Shown in pieces: positions 7,986-16,288 of a stretch of 64,000 nucleotides of DNA; position 1 is the stretch's first letter, and each line of letters opens with the position of its first letter. This DNA comes from Megasphaera sp. AM44-1BH. Its GTDB lineage: Bacteria > Bacillota > Negativicutes > Veillonellales > Megasphaeraceae. The stretch lies in assembly GCF_003467125.1 (NCBI RefSeq), contig NZ_QSFA01000010.1:1-64000 (forward strand), given 5' to 3'. Below the pieces are notes generated by a model. It saw only the letters and a list, made by a program, of their open reading frames with translations. It was not told the DNA's origin and ran no database searches. Position numbers and translations under genes: made by a program.

Positions 7986-8927
7986 TTACCAGTCCAGTTT
8001 ACCCGTAATCAGATACACGAGGAGACCTTTTTCGGCATGACGACGGTTTTCGGCTTCATCGAGAATCGTTTCCAGATGCTGTTCCATTACATCCTGGGTA
8101 ATTTCATAACCCGGATGAATCGGCATATCATGGAAGACCATCGTATCTGTACCAGCCATCAGATCCGCATCAATCTGATACGGCATCATCATGCTGATAA
8201 TCTTGTTTTTCTTATCCGCATAGTCGGGATTGGTGAAAAATTCCATATCGACCCAGGTATCCGTATAGACGCAATCCACATCAGCCACTACTTTCTTCAA
8301 ATCTTCCTTGCTGATATTGTCCGGCAGTTCTTCATAATGACCCGTCGCCTTGAGTCCTTCGTAGAACTCATCGCCGACACCCATGACCTGGCTGAACGGA
8401 GTCAGTCCATACATCTTACCGCCCAGCATAGTGACGATTTCGCTGAGAGAGTTGTACGTATTATTTTTTGCGCCGATATACAGGACCTTGACGTCGAAAT
8501 GACCTGTCTTTTCGTACAGTGTCAGCATATCGGCCAATGCCTGCGTCGGATGGAATGTATTATCGCAGCCGTTGATGACCGGGACGATGGACGCATCCAT
8601 GAAACCATGGGTCGTTTCGGATTTTTTAAACCGCCCCATAATGCAGTCCACGTTGCGGCCTACGTATTTTACTTCACTGGGAAGATCACCAATCGTAAAA
8701 TTACTGTCTTTCCAGAGCTGGTTATAGGACTTGCCCCCCAGTTCTTCCATTCCGATATTGAACGATAAATACGTCCGGTTCGACGTTTTTTCAAACAACG
8801 TATACAGTTTCTTCCCATCCAGTAAATGAGAAAAAGCCTGCTGGTTCTGTTTGATTTTTTCTGCCAGAAGTAATATTCCTTTTAATTCATCGGCCGTATA
8901 ATCGGCAAAGCTGTTGACGTGTTTCAT
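7986..8927 (-). CDS. Carbamoyltransferase of the ornithine/aspartate carbamoyltransferase family, substrate uncertain
   Basis: A 313-residue protein with the transcarbamylase fold. The carbamoyl-phosphate motif is SNRT (49-52, the SxRT motif) and HPTQ (126-129) is intact. The amino-acid side differs from ornithine carbamoyltransferase: the ornithine-binding SMG loop after DxW reads DTWVDME (223-229), and the HCLP motif with its reactive cysteine reads HDMP (266-269). These substitutions argue against ornithine as acceptor, and the product could be another carbamoylated amine or amide. GGAGGG precedes the ATG. It is monocistronic between its own promoter and terminator, about 4.5 kb from the CarB-like gene. 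Confidence 0.75.
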   Translation of the reverse strand: MKHVNSFADYTADELKGILLLAEKIKQNQQAFSHLLDGKKLYTLFEKTSNRTYLSFNIGMEELGGKSYNQLWKDSNFTIGDLPSEVKYVGRNVDCIMGRFKKSETTHGFMDASIVPVINGCDNTFHPTQALADMLTLYEKTGHFDVKVLYIGAKNNTYNSLSEIVTMLGGKMYGLTPFSQVMGVGDEFYEGLKATGHYEELPDNISKEDLKKVVADVDCVYTDTWVDMEFFTNPDYADKKNKIISMMMPYQIDADLMAGTDTMVFHDMPIHPGYEITQDVMEQHLETILDEAENRRHAEKGLLVYLITGKLDW

Positions 8928-8960
8928 ATATATTCACCCTCCATATGCAATCAATCCTGT

Positions 8961-8976
8961 ATATTCTCTTGAATAT
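8961..8976. promoter_or_regulatory. Putative operator of the carbamoyltransferase gene
   Basis: Perfect 6-bp arms ATATTC / GAATAT separated by TCTT, located at the expected transcription start just downstream of the -10 box. Its inside-out arrangement does not match the usual ARG box, so the regulator is not identified. Confidence 0.35.
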
Positions 8977-8982
8977 GTGTAT

Positions 8983-9011
8983 ATCATAGCACACGAAAGT
9001 GTATATTTCAA
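8983..9011 (-). promoter_or_regulatory. Promoter of the carbamoyltransferase gene
   Basis: Minus strand: -35 TTGAAA (9006-9011), 17-bp spacer, -10 TATGAT (8983-8988). An AT-rich imperfect palindrome TGCATATTTATTGCA lies just upstream (9018-9032) and could bind an ArgR-like or other activator/repressor. Confidence 0.6.
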
Positions 9012-9069
9012 GTTTTTATGCAATAAATATGCAGTAAAATTCACTAATATTTTTATTTCCCGTTTTCCG

Positions 9070-9102
9070 AAAAAAAAACCGGCAACCATGAGGTTACCGG
9101 TT
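9070..9102 (-). terminator. Terminator of the cold-shock gene
   Basis: Stem AACCGGTAACC / GGTTGCCGGTT on the minus strand followed by eight T, 29 nt after the csp stop codon. Confidence 0.85.
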
Positions 9103-9130
9103 AAAAGGTCTATATCCTGAAAGCGCTCGA

Positions 9131-9328
9131 TTAGGCTTTAACTACGTTAGCAGCCTGCGGACCACGTGCACCATCTACGATATCAAAATCAACTTCCTGA
9201 CCTTCTGTCAGGGATTTGAAGCCGTCTTCCTGAATAGCGGAAAAGTGTACGAAAACGTCGCCGCCATCTTCTCTTTCAATGAAGCCATAACCTTTTTCTG
9301 CGCTGAACCATTTTACTTTACCGTGCAT
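9131..9328 (-). CDS. csp: Cold shock protein (CspA/CspD family)
   Basis: A 65-residue single OB-fold protein. The RNA-binding motifs RNP1 (KGYGFIE, about 12-18) and RNP2 (DVFVHFSAI, about 24-32) are intact and the length is standard for the family. It would bind single-stranded RNA/DNA and act as an RNA chaperone. The gene stands alone with its own promoter, a leader of about 50 nt containing a strong AGGAGG site, and a strong terminator. Confidence 0.95.
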   Translation of the reverse strand: MHGKVKWFSAEKGYGFIEREDGGDVFVHFSAIQEDGFKSLTEGQEVDFDIVDGARGPQAANVVKA

Positions 9329-9381
9329 AACAAAATCCTCCTAAAAAAAACAAATGCAGCTATTCTCTAGCTCTAATAGGT

Positions 9382-9410
9382 AGTGTATCATACCAAACAT
9401 TCAATGTCAA
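9382..9410 (-). promoter_or_regulatory. Promoter of the cold-shock gene
   Basis: Minus strand: -35 TTGACA (9405-9410), 17-bp spacer, extended -10 TGATACACT (-10 at 9382-9387). Confidence 0.7.
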
Positions 9411-9455
9411 CCAATTTCTTATTTTTATCATGATACAAAAGCATAATAAAAATCC

Positions 9456-9944
9456 TTATTTACGCAAATAATGTACAAAAGAGAACGGATGGGCATTGCG
9501 TTCGTCTGCCCCATGGGTTTCCCGTTCGACTTCCTGCCAGCGTGTCCTGTCCAGCTCGGGAAAAAATGTATCAGCCGGAAGTTCTGCATCAATTTCCGTG
9601 AGATACAGGCTGTCAGCCCATCCCATACATTCTGTATAGAGGGAGGCGCCGCCAATGATGAAATAGTCCTCATCGTCCAGGACAGCTCCCATCATATCAT
9701 CCATATCATGAAATACCGTAATGCCGCGATGCGTATCCTCGTAGCCCTTCTGTCCTGTCAGGACCCAGTGTGGCCGCCCCGGTAGCAGTCCCGGGAGACT
9801 TTCAAAGGTTTTCCGCCCCATAATCATCGTGTGCCCCATGGTCAGATTCTTAAAATGCTTTAAATCGGCAGACAAGTGACAGAGCAGGTGATTATCCTTT
9901 CCGATTCCCCGGGCCCTGTCTACGGCAGCAATCATATGCAGCAT
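9456..9944 (-). CDS. folA: Dihydrofolate reductase
   Basis: A 162-residue protein with the DHFR pattern: MIAAVDRARGIGKDNHLLCHL at the N-terminus, the NADPH-binding segment MGRKTFESLPG (about 42-52) and FIIGGASLYTE (about 94-104). It reduces dihydrofolate to tetrahydrofolate. The start overlaps the thyA stop (TGATG), so the two are translationally coupled. The pairing makes sense because thymidylate synthase produces the dihydrofolate that this enzyme recycles. Confidence 0.95.
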   Translation of the reverse strand: MLHMIAAVDRARGIGKDNHLLCHLSADLKHFKNLTMGHTMIMGRKTFESLPGLLPGRPHWVLTGQKGYEDTHRGITVFHDMDDMMGAVLDDEDYFIIGGASLYTECMGWADSLYLTEIDAELPADTFFPELDRTRWQEVERETHGADERNAHPFSFVHYLRK

Positions 9945-10735
9945 CAGACAGCCACCTCCATCGGCAGTTTCCCCAGATGCTGATACCCATCAAGGGCAAT
10001 GTCGTCAATGGTAAACTGGTAGAAATCATGGATATCAGGATTGATGCAGAGGCGGGGCGCCGGAAACGCCTGACCGCGCCGTGCCAACTGCGTTTTCATG
10101 GCCTCTACATGATTTTCATAGATATGGGCATTATTGATGACATGGGTAAACAGTCCCGGCTTCAGGCCGACCGTCTGGGCAATGAGGTGAATGAGTACGG
10201 CATATTGCGTCATATTGAACGGTACTCCCAGTCCCATATCGCCGCTGCGCTGCACCAGCATGCAGTTGAGCCGTCCGTCACTGACATCCCACAACGTCTG
10301 GAAGGCGCAGGGCTGCAATGCCATATCAGGCAGATCTTCTATATTCCACAACGTGACAATCATCCTCCGGTTCTGCGGGTCGTGCCGCAGCATATCCAGC
10401 AGATGGTCCACCTGCTTGTATTTTCGTATCTGATATCCATAGGCTTTTCCGATGGTGCCATCAGGGCGCATCCATTCATCCCAGACATGGCAGTTCATCT
10501 TCTGCAGTTCCCGTACATCATTGCTCTGAAGCTGCCAGATCCAGAGGATTTCCTTGACGGCTGTTTTAAACGCAACGAACTTGGTAGTCAGAATCGGAAA
10601 TTCCTTTTCCAGGTCGAATTGAAATATCTGGTGAGGAAGTTTATACGTAGGTATTCCCGTGCGGTTATTGGAATAATATCCCTGTTTTAAAATCCGTTCT
10701 ACCATATCCAGATACTGTGTATCAGCTGAACTCAT
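9944..10735 (-). CDS. thyA: Thymidylate synthase
   Basis: With the start at 10735 the protein has 263 residues, close to E. coli ThyA (264). AGGAG lies 8 nt upstream of this ATG. The catalytic cysteine is in LQPCAFQ, and QRSGDMGLGVPFN and the C-terminal KLPMEVAV are family hallmarks. It methylates dUMP to dTMP using methylene-tetrahydrofolate. It lies between recQ upstream (gap of a few nt) and folA downstream (overlapping), so recQ-thyA-folA form one leftward unit. Confidence 0.95.
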   Translation of the reverse strand: MSSADTQYLDMVERILKQGYYSNNRTGIPTYKLPHQIFQFDLEKEFPILTTKFVAFKTAVKEILWIWQLQSNDVRELQKMNCHVWDEWMRPDGTIGKAYGYQIRKYKQVDHLLDMLRHDPQNRRMIVTLWNIEDLPDMALQPCAFQTLWDVSDGRLNCMLVQRSGDMGLGVPFNMTQYAVLIHLIAQTVGLKPGLFTHVINNAHIYENHVEAMKTQLARRGQAFPAPRLCINPDIHDFYQFTIDDIALDGYQHLGKLPMEVAV

Positions 10736-10740
10736 GTACA

Positions 10741-12567
10741 TCACTCCTGTGTAGTTTGAAAATTCTGGACAGCCTGGCAAAAAACCCGGCCATACTTGTG
10801 CAGCTTGAACTCACCCACGCCTTTGATCCGGGCCATCGCCTCTTCGGATACGGGACGGCTGGCCGCCATTTCCCACAGCGTGGCATCAGAGAAAATGACA
10901 AAGGGCGGAATATGTTCTTTTTTGGCCAGGTCCATGCGTACCGACCGGAGAACCTCAAAGAGAGGCCGGCAGGCTTCTTCGTCAATCGATTCCGATACAG
11001 CCTTTTTCTTCCGTACCAGCCGGGCCGCCGGTTCTTTTTCTGCCGCAACGGCAATTTCCTGTATGGCCCGTTTCCGCCCTTTCAATACGTCCCGTCCATC
11101 GGCTGTCAGGGAAAGGACCGGGTATTGGCCTTCCGACTGCTGGACAAACCCGTCTTCCAGACTTTGCCGGACCATATCGCGGATTTCTCTGGCTGTATAG
11201 TTGCTGAGCATGCCAAAACTCGTACACCGCTGGAAACCATAATGACGGATCCGGGCGGTCATACTCCCTTTTAGTATATCACAGACCATGGTCATTCCAA
11301 AACGGCCTTTTACTTCATCAATACAGACGCAAATAGGTCGTACAATCTGGGTCGTATCCTCTTTAACAACTTCCTGGTCACAGTTACCGCAATTTTCACA
11401 ACGGTCCCACGACGGTTTTTCGCCAAAATATTGGAGAATATACCGGCGCAGACAGTGCCGGGTCTCACAATATTCCACCATAGCGTTCAGCATCCTCAGT
11501 TCTTTTGCCTGCTGTTCTGGCGAATGGACAGAATTTTCAATAAGAAATTTCTGAATCATGATATCCCGGCGGTTATACAGCAGTATGCATTCACCGGGTG
11601 CCCCGTCCCGGCCTGCCCGGCCCGCTTCCTGATAATAACTTTCGATGTTTTTAGGCATCTGATAGTGAATGACGTAGCGGACATTGCTCTTATCGATGCC
11701 CATGCCAAAGGCATTGGTCGCAACGATAACCGGGATTTTATCAAAGGTAAACTGCTCCTGTACCTTTTTACGCGCCCCATCGGTCATGCCGGCATGATAC
11801 CGGCCTACGGCATATCCGCGTGCTTTTATTTCCTTGTACAGACGATCCACTTCTTTCCGCGTAGCCGCATAAATGATGCCACTGTCCCCTTTATTGCGGG
11901 CAAGATAGGACAGGACAAAAGAATCCCGGTCCACGTCGCGGACGACGCGGAAATAGAGATTCGGCCGGTCAAATCCACCGATGAAGACACGTTCATCCTT
12001 AAGGCCCAGCAGTGTCATCATATCTTCTTTGACTTTTTGAGTCGCCGTTGCCGTAAACGCTGCCACCACAGGACGGCGGGGCAGGGCCTCAATCCAGGGA
12101 CGGATAGCACAATATCCGGGCCGGAAATCATGCCCCCACTGGGATACACAGTGAGCTTCATCGATGACGACCATATCGATGGGCATCGATTGCATGAAAC
12201 TCGTAAAAAACTCATTCTGCAGACGTTCCGGAGAAATATAGACGAGCCTGACCCGGCCGCTGCGGATCTCGGAAAACCGCTGTCTCGACTCTTCCAGCGT
12301 GCACTGGCTGTTAATGAATACAGCCGGTATATGCTGTGCCAGGAGTGCATCTACCTGATCTTTCATTAACGAAATGAGCGGAGAAATAACCAGCGTCAGA
12401 CCGGACATGAGCAATCCTGGTATCTGGAAACAAAGTGATTTACCGGCACCAGTCGGCATAATAGCCAGACAATCGCGATGCTCCATGAGCGTAGCAATCA
12501 CCTCTTTCTGGCCAGGCCGGAAAGACGAATAGCCAAAATACTGTTTCAGGACATCTAAAGGCTGCAA
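10741..12567 (-). CDS. recQ: ATP-dependent DNA helicase RecQ
   Basis: A 608-residue 3'-5' superfamily 2 helicase. The aromatic-rich motif 0 (FGYSSFRPGQ) comes first, then Walker A PTGAGKS (38-44), the DEAH box (about 135) and the motif VI segment QEAGRAGRDG. A zinc-binding Cys cluster (CENCGNC near 385), the RQC winged helix and a C-terminal HRDC domain (about 530-600) follow. It unwinds recombination intermediates and stalled forks. It is the first gene of the unit with thyA and folA; a terminator of the upstream aminotransferase gene lies immediately before it. Confidence 0.95.
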   Translation of the reverse strand: MQPLDVLKQYFGYSSFRPGQKEVIATLMEHRDCLAIMPTGAGKSLCFQIPGLLMSGLTLVISPLISLMKDQVDALLAQHIPAVFINSQCTLEESRQRFSEIRSGRVRLVYISPERLQNEFFTSFMQSMPIDMVVIDEAHCVSQWGHDFRPGYCAIRPWIEALPRRPVVAAFTATATQKVKEDMMTLLGLKDERVFIGGFDRPNLYFRVVRDVDRDSFVLSYLARNKGDSGIIYAATRKEVDRLYKEIKARGYAVGRYHAGMTDGARKKVQEQFTFDKIPVIVATNAFGMGIDKSNVRYVIHYQMPKNIESYYQEAGRAGRDGAPGECILLYNRRDIMIQKFLIENSVHSPEQQAKELRMLNAMVEYCETRHCLRRYILQYFGEKPSWDRCENCGNCDQEVVKEDTTQIVRPICVCIDEVKGRFGMTMVCDILKGSMTARIRHYGFQRCTSFGMLSNYTAREIRDMVRQSLEDGFVQQSEGQYPVLSLTADGRDVLKGRKRAIQEIAVAAEKEPAARLVRKKKAVSESIDEEACRPLFEVLRSVRMDLAKKEHIPPFVIFSDATLWEMAASRPVSEEAMARIKGVGEFKLHKYGRVFCQAVQNFQTTQE

Positions 12568-12584
12568 AACTAACTCTCCTCTCT

Positions 12585-12615
12585 AAAAAAAGGGCATGCC
12601 AGCGGCACGCCCTTT
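12585..12615 (-). terminator. Terminator of first aminotransferase gene
   Basis: Stem AAAGGGCGTGCC / GGCATGCCCTTT on the minus strand followed by TTTT, 29 nt after the stop at 12644 and just before the recQ ribosome site. Confidence 0.75.
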
Positions 12616-12643
12616 GTCATGAAATCTTCCAGACATTCACAGA

Positions 12644-13831
12644 TTATTTCGATAATTCTTCTTTGAGTACTTCTCCCAGCCGTTTGATGCCTTCTACGAT
12701 GCGGTCTTCCGGCATATTGGAATAATTGAGGCGGAAGTGATTGCCATTGCCGCCATTGGGATAGAAAATACCGCCCGGTACATAGGCTACATCCTTTGCC
12801 AGGCACTTCGGCATCAATTCTTTGGCATCCATGCCTTCCGGCAGGGTAACCCATGTGAAGAGGCCGCCCTGGGGATACGTAAACTTGCATTCCGCAGGGA
12901 AGTATTTTTTCATCGATTCGCACATGAGATCGCGGCGTTTGGCATACAAAGCGTTAATTTCTTTGATATGAGCATCCATATCAAACATCTGGCAGTAGTA
13001 TGCGGCCTGGCGCTGGCCAAACGTCGAAGTGCCGAGATCGACGGCCTGCTTGAATTTGACGAATTTATCGATAATTTCCGGATTAGCAATTGTCCAGCCT
13101 AAGCGCAGGCCCGGCATGAAAATCTTCGAGAATGAGCCTAGGAATACGACTTTCCCCTGCGTATCCATGGACTTCAGGGACGGCAGCTTTTCGATGTCAT
13201 AGCGGATTTCACCGTAAGGGTCGTCTTCGACGACTACCACATCATACTTGTTGATGACATCCATAAATGCTTTCCGGCGTTCTACCGGCCAGGTAATACC
13301 TGTCGGGTTCTGGAATTCAGGAATAACATAAATCATGCGGACGCTTTTGTCTGTAGCAAGGATTTTATCCAGTTCTTCCGGAATAATCCCCTTGTCATCC
13401 GTAGGTACTTCAATATAATTAGGTCTTACAGGATTAAAAGCCATGATAGCACCCATGTAAGACGGACTTTCCATAGCAATCGTTTCGTCTTTATTGACCA
13501 GAATCTGTGACAGGATGAACAGCCCCTGCTGTGACCCCGTCGTAATGACAATATCTTTCGGCTGGCAATCTACAAAGAAAGACTTCTTCATCCGTCTGGC
13601 AATTTCTTCACGCAGCGGGACATACCCTTCTGTCGTACCATACTGAACAGCCTTGCGGCCTTCTTTTTCATAAATTGCCTGATCGACCTGTTTCATTTCT
13701 TCAATCGGGAACAACTCTGGTGCCGGCAGCCCCCCTGCAAATGAAATCACTTCCGGTTTTTCCGTAAGTTCCAGCAGTTCCGCAATATCAGAAGCCTTTA
13801 ATGTGTTTGCAAAATCAGAAAATTTTGTCAT
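12644..13831 (-). CDS. PLP-dependent aminotransferase, class I/II (2-aminoadipate aminotransferase-like)
   Basis: About 395 residues of fold-type I aminotransferase. It has SGSQQ-type phosphate binding (ITTGSQQGL near 100), NPTG in PEFQNPTG (about 180), the EDDPYGEIRY segment and the PLP lysine in GSFSKIFMPG (about 235-245). Close relatives are described as LysN/ARO8-like enzymes of broad specificity. The start at 13831 (MTKFSDFA) follows AGGGGTG at good spacing. It is a tandem paralogue of the next gene, from which it is separated by a terminator, so the copies are independently transcribed. Confidence 0.88.
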   Translation of the reverse strand: MTKFSDFANTLKASDIAELLELTEKPEVISFAGGLPAPELFPIEEMKQVDQAIYEKEGRKAVQYGTTEGYVPLREEIARRMKKSFFVDCQPKDIVITTGSQQGLFILSQILVNKDETIAMESPSYMGAIMAFNPVRPNYIEVPTDDKGIIPEELDKILATDKSVRMIYVIPEFQNPTGITWPVERRKAFMDVINKYDVVVVEDDPYGEIRYDIEKLPSLKSMDTQGKVVFLGSFSKIFMPGLRLGWTIANPEIIDKFVKFKQAVDLGTSTFGQRQAAYYCQMFDMDAHIKEINALYAKRRDLMCESMKKYFPAECKFTYPQGGLFTWVTLPEGMDAKELMPKCLAKDVAYVPGGIFYPNGGNGNHFRLNYSNMPEDRIVEGIKRLGEVLKEELSK

Positions 13832-13941
13832 GTAAATCACCCCTATGTTAATATTACTCCCCAGTGGTCAAATTATAACACTAACATAAAGAGATTGCAA
13901 ATAACAATAGTCTCCCAATGGCACAAAATTGTGCGGCATAC

Positions 13942-13973
13942 AAAAACAGGGCAGGAATTTTCTCCTTGCCCTG
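13942..13973 (-). terminator. Terminator of second aminotransferase gene
   Basis: Stem CAGGGCAAGGA / TCCTGCCCTG followed by TTTTTG on the minus strand. Confidence 0.8.
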
Positions 13974-13990
13974 CTCTCTGCGTTCAGTCC

Positions 13991-15190
13991 TTATTTCATC
14001 TTGGCAATTTCTTCTTTCAGTACATCGCCCAGACGTTTTACGCCTTCAATGATCTTATCTTCCGGCATGCACGAATAGTTCATGCGGAAATGGTTTTCTC
14101 CGCCGCCATTCGGATAGAAAGCGCCGCCCGGTACGTAGGCAACTTTCTTTTCCAGTACTTTCGGCATCAATTCTTTGGCATCCATGCCTTTTGGCAGTTC
14201 AACCCAGGTAAAGAGACCGCCTTCCGGATAGGTGAATTTGCATTCAGCCGGGAAGTATTCTTTCATCTTGTCGAGCATGAGGGTGCGGCGTTTGCCATAA
14301 AGGGCACAAATATCTTTGATGTGAGCATCGATATCAAACATATCGAGGAAGAAAGATACCTGGCGCTGTGCAAAGGACGACGTCTGTAAATCCGCTGCCT
14401 GTTTGTATTTGACGCATTTATCGATGATTGCCGGATCTGCTACCATCCAGGCTACACGCAGACCTGGCATCATGATCTTCGAGAACGAACCGAGGAATAT
14501 AATATTGCCTTTCGTATCCATTGATTTCAGAGACGGAACTTTGTCGCCATCATAGCGGAGTTCGCCGTACGGATCATCTTCAATAACCGGGAAGTTATAC
14601 TGGTTGATGAGTTCCATGAACGCTTTACGCCGTTCGATAGGCCACGTTACCCCTGTCGGATTCTGGAATTCCGGAATGACATAGGCCAGGCGGATCTTAT
14701 CGCCATATTTTTTCAGGATTTTTTCTAATTCTTCCGGAATGACGCCTTTGTCATCGGTCGGAAGTTCTACAAACTTCGGTCCGCACAGTTTGAATGCATT
14801 GAGAGCGCCCAGATAGGTCGGACTTTCAACCAGCATGATGTCGCCCGGATTGATAAAAATCTGGGGGATAAAGGACAGGCCCTGCTGTGACCCTGATGTA
14901 ATAAAAACTTCATCGACTCCGCAATCGACCATAAACGATTTTTTCATCCGTTCACAGATATGCTGCCGCAGTGGTACATAACCTTCAGTCGTGCCATATT
15001 GTACAGCCGCTTTCCCGTCTTTATCAATAATTTCAATGTCTACCTTCTTTAATTCTTCCAGAGGGAATAATTCCGGAGCCGGAAGACCGCCGGCAAACGA
15101 AATAATTTCTGGCTGGGCTGTCAATTTTAACAGTTCACGTATTTCCGAAGCTTTTAATCCATTTGCAAGATCTGAAAATTTGTATTCCAT
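13991..15190 (-). CDS. PLP-dependent aminotransferase, class I/II (paralogue)
   Basis: A 399-residue protein that matches its downstream neighbour almost motif for motif: ITSGSQQGL, PEFQNPTG, EDDPYGELRY, and PLP lysine in GSFSKIMMPG. It starts with MEYKFSDLA, whereas the neighbour starts MTKFSDFA. Differences concentrate in the loop before QRQ, which lines the active site in this fold, so the two may prefer different amino donors. The upstream 150 bp is AT-rich with plausible -10 boxes but no clear consensus promoter. Confidence 0.88.
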   Translation of the reverse strand: MEYKFSDLANGLKASEIRELLKLTAQPEIISFAGGLPAPELFPLEELKKVDIEIIDKDGKAAVQYGTTEGYVPLRQHICERMKKSFMVDCGVDEVFITSGSQQGLSFIPQIFINPGDIMLVESPTYLGALNAFKLCGPKFVELPTDDKGVIPEELEKILKKYGDKIRLAYVIPEFQNPTGVTWPIERRKAFMELINQYNFPVIEDDPYGELRYDGDKVPSLKSMDTKGNIIFLGSFSKIMMPGLRVAWMVADPAIIDKCVKYKQAADLQTSSFAQRQVSFFLDMFDIDAHIKDICALYGKRRTLMLDKMKEYFPAECKFTYPEGGLFTWVELPKGMDAKELMPKVLEKKVAYVPGGAFYPNGGGENHFRMNYSCMPEDKIIEGVKRLGDVLKEEIAKMK

Positions 15191-15312
15191 ACTCTACCAC
15201 TCCTTCGCAAAACTGAACGCAACCTTTATCTATGCTTTAATTATATCATTGTTATGCTATAAATTCAATTTAAGTCGGATGAGAATTAAATTAAAATAAC
15301 ATTAAAATCAGA

Positions 15313-15345
15313 TTAAAAAAAGAGCCTGCCCTGACGGGCAGACCC
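15313..15345 (-). terminator. Terminator at the end of the rimP-ribF operon
   Basis: Stem CTGCCC / GGGCAG with surrounding pairs, followed by GCTCTTTTTTT on the minus strand, directly after the ribF stop. Confidence 0.8.
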
Positions 15346-15347
15346 GG

Positions 15348-16277
15348 TTATATCCGTTTCAGATAGTTCAATGTTTCTTCCTGATCCTGTATCATCTGAC
15401 GCTGCAATGCTTCCGTCGTCTGAAAGGTGATTTCATGACGCAGACGCTTATAAAAGCGGACACACAAGGATCGTCCATAAACGGTCCCCTGCCAGTTAAT
15501 GATATGCGTTTCTATCCGGCGGGTCTGATTGGTAAAAGTCGGATTGTCACCAATATTGGTCATAGCAGGCCGATAGGCTCCATCGACAAATACATCAGTT
15601 GCATATACACCATCAGGCGGTATGGCCATGCAGGGATCGATTTCCATGTTGGCCGTCGGAAACCCGATAGTCCGCCCCCGGTGATCTCCATCTACGACCA
15701 GACCTTCGATTTCAAAGGGCCTGCCCAACAGACCGGCCGCTGTTTCCATATGTCCCAGCAGGACTAGTTTGCGGATGACCGTGCTGCTGATAGGAGTTGC
15801 CCTGCCGGGCCGTTCCAGCAGATGCAGTACCTGGACCGGCACCCCATGGGCATCCATAAAAGCCCTCAGCGTTTCCGTATTGCCTGCTGCTTTGGCACCA
15901 TAGGTAAAATTGGCCCCCACTACGACCGACCGGGGATGCAGATAATCCAGCAACTGCTGGCAGAATTCATCCGGCGATTCATCAATGAGATGACGATTCA
16001 TGGGCAGAAGCACGAGACCATCCAGCCCCAGTTCTCGTATATACCGCTCTTTCTGCTGCACCGTAGCCAGACGTACCGGTTCCTTTTCCGGACACAGTAC
16101 GGACAGCGGATGAGCTGCAAAGGTCACGACTACGGCTTTGGCCTGCATCTTGCGTGCCGTATCAATGGCCGTCTTCATGACCATCTGATGTCCCAGATGT
16201 ACGCCATCAAACGTTCCCAGAGCCACTACCGTCGCCGTATAGTCTTGCGCTTCTTCAAAAGAATGAAATACTTGCAT
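15348..16277 (-). CDS. ribF: Bifunctional riboflavin kinase / FAD synthetase
   Basis: About 309 residues. The N-terminal nucleotidyltransferase domain carries ALGTFDGVHLGHQ (about 20-32) and ISSTVIR, and the C-terminal riboflavin kinase domain carries GRTIGFPTANM (about 200-210). It makes FMN and FAD from riboflavin. The ATG at 16277 is chosen because GAGGTAATTG precedes it. It is the last gene of the rimP-nusA-infB operon, following truB as in many Firmicutes. No FMN riboswitch is visible. Confidence 0.94.
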   Translation of the reverse strand: MQVFHSFEEAQDYTATVVALGTFDGVHLGHQMVMKTAIDTARKMQAKAVVVTFAAHPLSVLCPEKEPVRLATVQQKERYIRELGLDGLVLLPMNRHLIDESPDEFCQQLLDYLHPRSVVVGANFTYGAKAAGNTETLRAFMDAHGVPVQVLHLLERPGRATPISSTVIRKLVLLGHMETAAGLLGRPFEIEGLVVDGDHRGRTIGFPTANMEIDPCMAIPPDGVYATDVFVDGAYRPAMTNIGDNPTFTNQTRRIETHIINWQGTVYGRSLCVRFYKRLRHEITFQTTEALQRQMIQDQEETLNYLKRI

Positions 16278-16288
16278 CGTCAATTACC

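Noticed and set aside
9018..9032. Canonical ARG box upstream of the carbamoyltransferase gene
   Set aside because: TGCATATTTATTGCA is palindromic and AT-rich but does not match the usual TGAAT-N4-ATTCA pattern well enough to claim ArgR binding.
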